Shown here in pieces: positions 56,805 through 64,000 of a stretch of 64,000 bases of DNA. Both the position numbers and the translations under genes were made by a program. This stretch comes from Schistosoma haematobium (taxonomy: Eukaryota > Platyhelminthes > Trematoda > Strigeidida > Schistosomatidae), in contig NC_067202.1 of the NCBI RefSeq assembly GCF_000699445.3, forward strand, positions 14,165,924 through 14,229,923. Direction: 5' to 3'. A model generated the notes under the pieces. It had not been told where the DNA came from. It ran no database searches and worked only from the letters and a program-made list of their open reading frames with translations. How positions within the stretch are numbered: the first letter of the stretch is position 1; every line of letters begins with the position of its first letter.

Positions 56805-57165
56805 TGAACATTAGTATTAATCATTTCTACATCTAATTTCCTTAATGTTCAATCTTGACTGATATTTTCAGTATGTTAACTATTTCCGCAATTTATTATA
56901 AATATTAATATGGTTGAAGAAGTTGGACATCTTAATTTCGCTTTCGTACCGAAAATATTTGTGATAAAAACAGCATTATTCTTTAATTCGTTTTCACGAA
57001 CACAGTTATTTATCATCAAGCATCTAATGGCATATGTTGCTGAAGTTAAAGTATGTACAAATATCAGTCTTCATAAACAATGAATTTTATCAAATAAATT
57101 GTAATGTTATATAATCAAGTATTTATTTGATAATTTGAATATTTCATTCTTACTTGATTTGAATG
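56805..57165. other. Intronic stretch before the Lys/Arg-rich exon
   Basis: AT-rich. Ends in the acceptor TTACTTGATTTGAATGATTAG at 57150-57170. Confidence 0.4.
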
Positions 57166-57170
57166 ATTAG

Positions 57171-57865
57171 GAAGTCAAAAGTCGACAATGATCAACCACT
57201 CAGTACTACTAATCAAGGGACAAGTAGTAAGGGTGATCAAATAAATCGTGTCAGTGATGATACATCGAGTGAAATAAGCACAGATCAATCGAGAGTCAAT
57301 AGCTTAGACCCAGCTCCGGAAGATAGTAATGATGAAGAGACATTGATAGATAATACAAATCATCACATACAGTTTAATAATTATCAACAAATGGATATAA
57401 GTTGTTCGGAGAGGCTTAGCCCTAGTTCAACAATTGATCGTCCATCTGATGAAAAAGATTCTTATCAAGAGAATAGAGAAGCTCGTCGACTTGCTCGTAA
57501 AATGCAGAAAAAAGCTGAGAAAAAAGCTTTAAAGAAGGCTGCTAAACGAGAAGCAAAACGATTAGCAAAAGAGAAACGAGCTGAAAGACGTGCTCGACGA
57601 GAAGCTAAACGTGAATTAAAACGTCTTCATAAACTGGAAAAATCTCGTTTAACGGAACAAGAAAATTTAAATTTTGATGTTCAAGAATCGAATACGAGAA
57701 ATCCTGACGTTAACCAAGAGAGCTCTAGTAATCATGCATGGGATGACAATCACTGGTCTCCTGCTTCTCATTCTGAGCCTGTCCAAACTAATGAAGATTC
57801 TACTGACTCCAGTTCCAACAGACCCATCCTGCCTACCTTGGACGATAGATGTGCCAGCCCGCTTC
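57171..57865 (+). CDS. Lys/Arg-rich exon, probably of the PWWP gene
   Basis: 695 bp: one base, 231 codons, one base. Acceptor AG at 57169-57170, donor GTAAGT at 57866. The first about 100 codons are acidic and Ser/Asn-rich (EDSNDEETLIDN). Codons about 105-160 form a charged helix of RLARKMQKKAEKKALKKAAK type, rich in Ala, Lys, Arg and Glu, likely a coiled or single alpha helix and nuclear localisation region. The end is Ser/Asp-rich. No stop occurs in frame within the exon. HDGF/PSIP1-family proteins have such a charged region after the PWWP domain, and no other gene is seen between, so the same gene is inferred. It needs at least one exon (phase 1 to phase 2) between 46653 and 57171 that I could not find. 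Codon bias lacks the retroelement signature. Confidence 0.6.
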
Positions 57866-57869
57866 GTAA

Positions 57870-58305
57870 GTTTTATTCAATCCTTTTGTTTTAAGTTTGC
57901 AGGTTTGCAGCTGAACTACTTCCCCATACATTCATTTTCAGCTTAATAGTTTGTTTGTTTGAAAGCTTATTTGATAAACACTTTTGATGTTAGACGTAAA
58001 TTCGTCTACATTATACTAGCTTTTCATTAACCGTATGGATTCTAATTGCAATAGTTAACTTGAGACTACTACGCCTGATGATGTATATAGATATTGTTTG
58101 CCAAATTAAAATCTACGTTGACATTGTAAACTACAAGTAAACTCTTTTTCGTAGGTTAGATACTTAATGACAAAAAGTTTGGTCTTAGTTAAGACTATCA
58201 CTTATACAATCTATTGATTACATTCATGGAAAACCGTAGGTTCATAGAATCTTTCAGTTCATCCATCAAAATTGTAGTCCTTTTTTATGAAAGTCGTGTA
58301 CAACT
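57870..58305. other. Intron following the Lys/Arg-rich exon
   Basis: AT-rich. No further exon recognised. Confidence 0.35.
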
Positions 58306-58309
58306 CAAA

Positions 58310-58580
58310 GTAATTACTCCTGTTACCCCTCGTGAAGTATAGACCGCCGACCAGAACTTTCCAACCAACACTATTTTTGGGCTCTGCCTTCCAGTTGTTC
58401 CCAAGTTCTATTTATTCTCGCGATGCCTGTCTTCAGTTCCCGACACAATGTGTTCTTTAATTTACCCTTTTGCCTTGAGGATCCCAAGTTTCGGCTTGCC
58501 TCATGATGCAGTTGACGATTTCCGTAATGTGTATCCCATCCACCTCCAGAGTTTTTTCCTAATTTCCTCTTCATCTGAAA
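58310..58580 (-). mobile_element. RTE-like LINE 3' end, (GTAA)n family, diverged
   Basis: The minus-strand C-terminal peptide includes QKGKLKNTLCRELKTGIARI and matches 36630-36970. Truncated at both ends, the (GTAA) tail lost. Confidence 0.75.
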
Positions 58581-58799
58581 ACTAATTCATCACAAAATGT
58601 TCTTTACTTCCCAATATATGATAAGAAGGGATAAAAGGAAGTAACATCAACACAAGACAATGCAATTTTACATTCGTACAAATCATCATATTTCTCAGAA
58701 TGAGAAAAAATAACCTCAAAGGATCGTAAGTAATAAAGTATGCAATGTTGACGAAATATGACAAGAAATCCAATTAGAAGAAAGATTCAGTAAATATTG

Positions 58800-59035
58800 A
58801 GTAGTATAATGTGCTTATATAAGCAAAGGTGGATAGTGGCTAGCAATGAAATCCAAGACGCGCGTTTCGTCTTATTTGGGACTTGTCAGCTGGATATACC
58901 TGCATCTCAGAGTTGATGTTCACCCTGGGACAATATTGAGGCATAAGCACAGTATGCATATATGCCAATAACAGACTGATCAATTACAGTCTTAAACCTC
59001 AATGGGAAGATACAAAGAAAACAATACCAAGTATA
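58800..59035. mobile_element. Smα-like SINE with mutated hammerhead
   Basis: Minus-oriented ribozyme block (58851-58900) joined near 58930 to a plus-oriented 3' region. On the minus strand the core is CTGACAAG (G8 to A), with the ACGCGCGT helix III and a GUC triplet intact. Confidence 0.75.
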
Positions 59036-59039
59036 GTAT

Positions 59040-59320
59040 GCTGTTTAAAATCTTGAAAATAATTAGAAATGCAAATACATCCACTCTTTTACTGTAACCA
59101 GTTTTATTCCTAGTTCATAGGTGACAATTGTTTATTTTTTAACAGTTTTTTCCAAGCATTTTTATCTATTCATTTAATATACTTGAGGCACTCCCCTTAC
59201 TTAGCTGACATTATTATTGTTATCAAGTCAATAAAATAGTTTCTGCCATGTTCACTAATATTCGTTTTGTATAGATGGTACAGGATTGTTAATATGATAT
59301 TTGAGGACATTGTTGTATCA
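59040..59320. other. AT-rich stretch without recognised feature
   Basis: Nothing recognised. Confidence 0.35.
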
Positions 59321-59324
59321 TTTA

Positions 59325-59495
59325 GATTGTTTTCTTAAATCGTATTTTCAATGGTTAATTTTTTCTTCACTATTATTACCTTTACTATTCTGGGATTCGG
59401 TCTGACAATTTCATCTTTGTGTGTTAATAGTGTATGACAACTTGAACCGATGTACATATGTGTACTACACTGTACATTGTGACTAGCTGACTGTT
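59325..59495 (+). mobile_element. RTE-like LINE 3' terminus, diverged (TGAC) subfamily
   Basis: Matches the last 170 bp of the copy at 51340-51890 (CTATTCTGGGATTCGGTCTG, CAATTTCATCTTTGTGTG, ATTGTGACTAGCTGACTG). Confidence 0.7.
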
Positions 59496-59499
59496 GCGT

Positions 59500-60810
59500 C
59501 TGTTGATTGTTTTGTCCAAGGAACTGCCTCACTAGTTTGCACTTGGTAGTGAAAACTCCAAATCAGACGACGCACAGAGTGTTATGACCTTAATCTGTCT
59601 ACTCTAGATTAAGACCTTGACGCAATAGGCTGGCCGGTTTAACCTTAAGGCTAGCACGCGTGAGTTCGAGGTGGGGTAGAGAGAAGAGAACTATTCTAAC
59701 ATCTGATTGGCTGGCAAGCACGGTAAATGAGAGAAGACAAGACAGTCGGAACACTATTGGCTGTATCGCGATATCCTGATTTCCTGTGAAATCTCTGAAT
59801 TCAGATTAGTGCAAAAAGGTACATGAATAAGTAGGTGATTTACCCGACCACAACGTACAATAATTTGGGAAAATACAATTATGTCCAAAACTGGGAATTA
59901 GAGTAGAAAATAAGGTGCAAAATATTATGTTTAAATTACAATAGCTTCGGGACAAAAAGGGGTATGGCAATGAATGATACATCGAACGAAAGCTCATGTT
60001 CTGTAGAATAAAATAGGGACAAAAATAAATGTCTGTGTTTTACAAGCTTTGAATAAAATGAAATAACGTCCCGAAAAATAGCTTTCGTAGTTTGTCAGGG
60101 CTTCTTGTTTCCCTGATCTTATCATAGAGAAAATACAAAAATTACAGTTTTGGATTTATTTAATTATGGAAATAAATCAATGTGATATATAAGTATAGTA
60201 CTTTTTGAATGGTTTCCATACAACCAAATAAATTGAACGGAGTAGTACTTAACATCAATTACTCAATAACTTATTGTTTAAATACATTGACAAAATCATG
60301 CAACTAAGCATCTATAACCAAACAGGATATAATTAAATTATTCTTTAAAATATGGCTACATGTCATCGACGATCAATTTCACATCCTAGTCAGCACTCTT
60401 AATCAATTAATTCATTGCTCTCTACATCAAATATAACTCATAGTCTATCAAAATGATGCAGATTTATTTACTTTCGATTTAGAGCCCTATAACTCTTGTG
60501 TACACATACCTTTTCATTTTTATATATTTGCACTATATTCTCAATGTTTAATCTTTCATTAATTTTATTGCTGCAACCATTTGTGTTTATTCATCTTGCA
60601 TAGCTATTATCGTATGACAGTTTGAGCCTATTTATATTATTGTGTTTATCTGACCTAGTCTCTCAATTTCTATACTTTTTCTAATTGCTAAAATAATTAT
60701 CTTCATTTTTTTTTTAAATTCATTATAGTTTCAAAATCATTTGTTTTCTCAATATGTATATATCTCCATAATAAATGAATGCCTACTTGTAATGCGATTA
60801 CTATTCTGTA
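59500..60810. other. Unassigned; first 500 bp of higher complexity
   Basis: 59570-60080 contains a TGTTATGACC start like the solo LTRs and AATAAA-like signals, so another LTR is possible, but I could not find a matching end or a target duplication. Confidence 0.3.
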
Positions 60811-60814
60811 TATG

Positions 60815-61370
60815 TCAGTCAATCAGTAACAATGTAGAACTTCGTACATGCGTAGGTACGTACATACGTATATCTGTTCGAGTTCCCATACCACATTAGC
60901 ACAGAGATGCAGTTGTCGATTTAAATCCCGTAGTGGTAGAGTTAGTAAAAGTATAAGCAGTAATCGGAATGATTAGGGTTTAAAGATGTTATTCAAGGAA
61001 TATAATCCAGTGAAATAAATTTGCAAAGAGAAAAAAGTGATTTGAAGAATTCAGAAGACTATAATTTGGGAGAACATAAAGAGTGGATGCACCTGCGCCA
61101 TTGCAAACGATTTTGAACCATGTCATTCAAAGTCTCTAATCATCGGTTGCTATCATCTCGCGGATCCCAACCAGGTAGTCTACATCTACCAACATGTCTC
61201 AGTCTACTTGTCAGTGACTTCATGGGCTTGTGCCATTTTTTGGTCTGGCCGCCCTTAGCTTTCTTCCAACCTACTTCTACATCATAAAACATCGCATGTT
61301 GAGGCAGTCGGTGGTTGGGCATATGTAACACGTGTTCAAGCCATCTCAACTGGTGAAGTTTCGCATAAGC
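60815..61370 (-). mobile_element. RTE-like LINE 3' end, (TGAC)n family
   Basis: Minus strand: RWLEHVLHMPNHRLPQHAMF, GWKKAKGGQTKKWHK, GRCRLPGWDPRDDSNR, then the standard 3' UTR. A short (GTCA) tract at 60815-60832 ends it. It keeps a 69-codon open stretch. Confidence 0.82.
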
Positions 61371-61374
61371 CTTA

Positions 61375-63130
61375 TATGATAAGAGTACGGTTTGTTAGGT
61401 AGTTGAAAGTTGGTAGTCGACAGGATACTCTCTACCTAAGTTTTGTGCCATTTAACACTTGTTTATGAGTTCTACCCGTAATCTAAAACAACTGATAAGG
61501 ACAAGCGGACTCGGTTTTTTTGTTGAGTGCCAAATAACAGGAAATCTGCGTGTCAATCAGGGTTTTTTGCCAACCATTTTTTATGATCTAACAGTTCAGC
61601 ATGGTACACACAATGTTGAGTGACTTAGACACTAGTGGTCACGTTTCAACCTGACCAATAGGATTCAGTCAGGAGCATTAAAGAATTAGGTGAACATGCA
61701 ACTGATTAATCAATCAATTTTATAGCCTTGAAAAAACTTTGACTAAACTATGTTTTTCTCTGTTTCTAGTAATCCTGGTTTGTATGAATTATTTAATTAA
61801 TTATGCTTAAAGCCAAACAAGTCTATTCTTTGTGTTTTCGGTCAATATCGTTAATCAAGTATCTGTTTTTAACCACTTCTACATAAGGCGTCTTAGTTTA
61901 TCATTTTGTTGCTCTTAGCCACTCCTGTTACGTACAGTTCTGTGGTTGGTGGTCAAGTTCTTTAACCACTAGACCAGTACTCGAAGACCTGAATGTAGCC
62001 CATTAACCAGGTATAGATTTGCGTATTTGGTTTTAAGGCAAATTATGTGTAAAAAGGTAATGGTTCTACTCTACTTTCCAGCCTCAAGGTTTTAGCAATT
62101 CTTCGTGTTCTACCATCGTTGTTTCAGAAGGTTTGCTCGCATTTGGTTGCAATACCATATTAATTATGCCAAGATCCAACAATGTTTATCTCTGTACTAG
62201 GACGATAATCCAGTTACAGTTGGGATTTCGAAACACCAACCTCAGTAACTGTCATATCTTACGAGTATCGTCCAAGCTAATTCTACACCGTGCATCATTT
62301 GCTTACTATGGGACTAAGTTTAAAAAGTAGAAGAGTGGTCAATTCAGGATATGACCTCATGATTTGAAAGGTGGTTGCTTAGGCCTGGCTATCATAGATC
62401 CAGCCTGTTGTTTCAAAAGTGGTTCAGTTCAGTTGCTTGAGCCGTTATCAGAATAGAGGACATTAGTGTTTGTGCACTAATTTTTTATGACGCTCTTCAC
62501 AAAAGGTAGATGGGCTTTCTTAAACGCAACAAGGTCTTAAAGGCTGTACATTTAACTGAATTATACCTTTCATTGCATATCATTTCTACCCTTTTATGTA
62601 TTGATTGTACTGTCCTCTCCTTCATTTCTTCGCAGTATTAACGCTTATATGGCACACTTTTTGGCCCCCTATTTCTTAAAAGTTTATGCGTGTGAGGAAA
62701 TGGAAATAAATGGATTTATTCTTCCACCAACCACACAAGGTTTCAACTTTTATATGCAAAATCACGTTGCCTTTTGTCTATCTACTTTGGTTTTTTCATA
62801 CTACAATTGTGGAAGGTCTTATTTGATAAAATATCTAAGACTAACTAAAGATATACCAAGGAGCCGATTAAGTATGGAACGTGAGTACTTCAGCGACAAT
62901 ATATATACGAAATAAAAATGAAATGGAACTACCTCGACTTAATAGGCCTGTGGTCCTTGTTATAAGGTTTTGAGGATCAGTATCCAGACTACTGGTACTT
63001 TTAATCAGTAGTATAGCTAATAAACGAGATATATATGTCTAAATTATTAAGATATATCTAGTCAGTATGACTGTGTAACCCATCACTGATTGGGATTCTC
63101 AAACCACTTATTTCATAACTCAGTTGTAAG
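61375..63130. other. Unassigned region
   Basis: Frames at 62133-62330 and 62601-62915 are open but show no domain or splice context I trust. Later exons of the PWWP gene might lie here. Confidence 0.3.
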
Positions 63131-63134
63131 GCTT

Positions 63135-63365
63135 TGAATTTTACCATTCCTGCTGCTGAGGACTGAAATTGGTCAGTCTCTTGGCATTTATATATCCTGA
63201 GCGAGTTGCATCGATATTGCAATCAGTCGCAAGCATTTCTAAGCAGAACTTATTAGCAGCTAGTGGTAGAATCTATAACGCGCGTTTCGTCCTGTATGGC
63301 AATCTTCAACTGAATGTATATACCACATCCCAGCCACTAGCTTGAGCAACGGTGATTAATTCAGT
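63135..63365 (-). mobile_element. Smα-like SINE, degenerate
   Basis: Minus strand: a ribozyme remnant (GACGAAACGCGCGTTATAG; the CTGATGAG box is lost) and the 3' region (CAATATCGATGCAACTCGCT). A CAAGCTAGTGGCT segment at 63330-63350 marks the tRNA-proximal part. Confidence 0.65.
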
Positions 63366-63369
63366 TATA

Positions 63370-64000
63370 AGGGCTTACCTATCTAGACTCTAGTTGGGTG
63401 TATAGTGCATTTGAATATGAAGTGAGAAGCAATGGCTTTGACTCTCAGAATGAAAATAAAAACTAGGATTTGGCAGGCACTCCGGCCGATGGATCGGAGG
63501 TGAGACAAAATGCGTGTAATTTGTTCAGAGCCACAGTCTACGTGTGATGACTAGTGATTTCACTTGGTTGTCCAATCCGAAGTAAGCGAGACAGCATTCG
63601 AACCTGTGAATTTTTAACTTAATATCGTACACCTTAACCATAGAAAGCCTCTACTCCATAGATCCTCAAACTAAAATAACCGAGTATAAAATGGATTTTT
63701 TTAAAGTTTTTCAACCGATATTACCTGAATCAAGAAATGGTTTATATTGATTACTTTCCTACAGCATCTAGTTAACCATTTTATGCTCATTACTTTGTAA
63801 TATTGTTGTGAAAAACCATTTTTCTATTCATTCATTTCCATTGATTAATCATATCTCTTTTTTTATTGTTTAAAAGAGTAAATTCTACTTATATTATTGC
63901 CCTTAAAAAATCTTATCCATTTCTAAACAGTCAGCTTATAAGAACTTAATCATCTATTCTATTTCTAATCAAAGAGTTTAGTACCATAATTGTATGTTTC
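63370..64000. other. Stretch without recognised feature
   Basis: Possible very degenerate Smα remnant near 63470-63530 (CCGATGGATCGGAGGTGAGAC), not assignable. Confidence 0.3.

Noticed and set aside
62601..62915. Host exon of about 100 codons
   Set aside because: No domain, and no convincing acceptor or donor in frame. Left unassigned.

Overview
The window looks like a repeat-rich piece of a schistosome (Schistosoma or a close relative) nuclear genome. It is strongly AT-rich and most long reading frames are retrotransposon debris. It carries Smα-type hammerhead SINEs, Merlin DNA transposons, Penelope-like elements and several RTE/CR1-type LINEs, and its one recognisable gene starts with introns of 32 to 35 bp, a known habit of schistosome genes. 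No tRNA, rRNA, CRISPR or bacterial-type operon is present. Species cannot be fixed from the sequence alone. Host genes are sparse. On the minus strand, an exon encoding a single membrane-spanning helix (22975-23096) joins in phase to a Ser/Thr/Pro-rich exon (14196-14488). A second, related membrane-helix exon lies at 3398-3520. On the plus strand, 46228-46653 holds four small exons of a PWWP-domain protein (HDGF/PSIP1-like). A lysine/arginine-rich exon at 57171-57865 is probably a later exon of the same gene, about 10.5 kb downstream across an intron full of transposons. The rest is layered mobile DNA. Family A is a tRNA-derived SINE with more than 20 copies or fragments, mostly left of 34.7 kb. 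Family B (Smα-like) has about 11 copies. Both share one plan: a tRNA-like A box and B box, followed within about 60 nt by a type I hammerhead ribozyme core. RTE-like LINEs come as two 3'-end families, one ending in (TGAC)n and one in (GTAA)n. Two Penelope-like elements (8455-9790 and 32170-33690, both minus) keep RT and GIY-YIG traces. Three solo LTRs of one family sit at 15.1, 17.3 and 50.1 kb. Merlin elements and MITEs sit at 5.5, 15.5, 22.0, 27.4 and 47.2 kb. A CR1-like LINE fragment sits at 48.0-49.4 kb. The most notable observations are these. Two distinct tRNA-SINE families carry hammerhead cores. Several copies have a fold-back layout in which inverted ribozymes face each other; one fold-back unit is flanked by a short direct repeat and splits a Penelope GIY-YIG domain. 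A Merlin element with an exact 8-bp target duplication is inserted in an Smα copy. Another Merlin derivative is a large palindrome with a telomere-like array at its centre.
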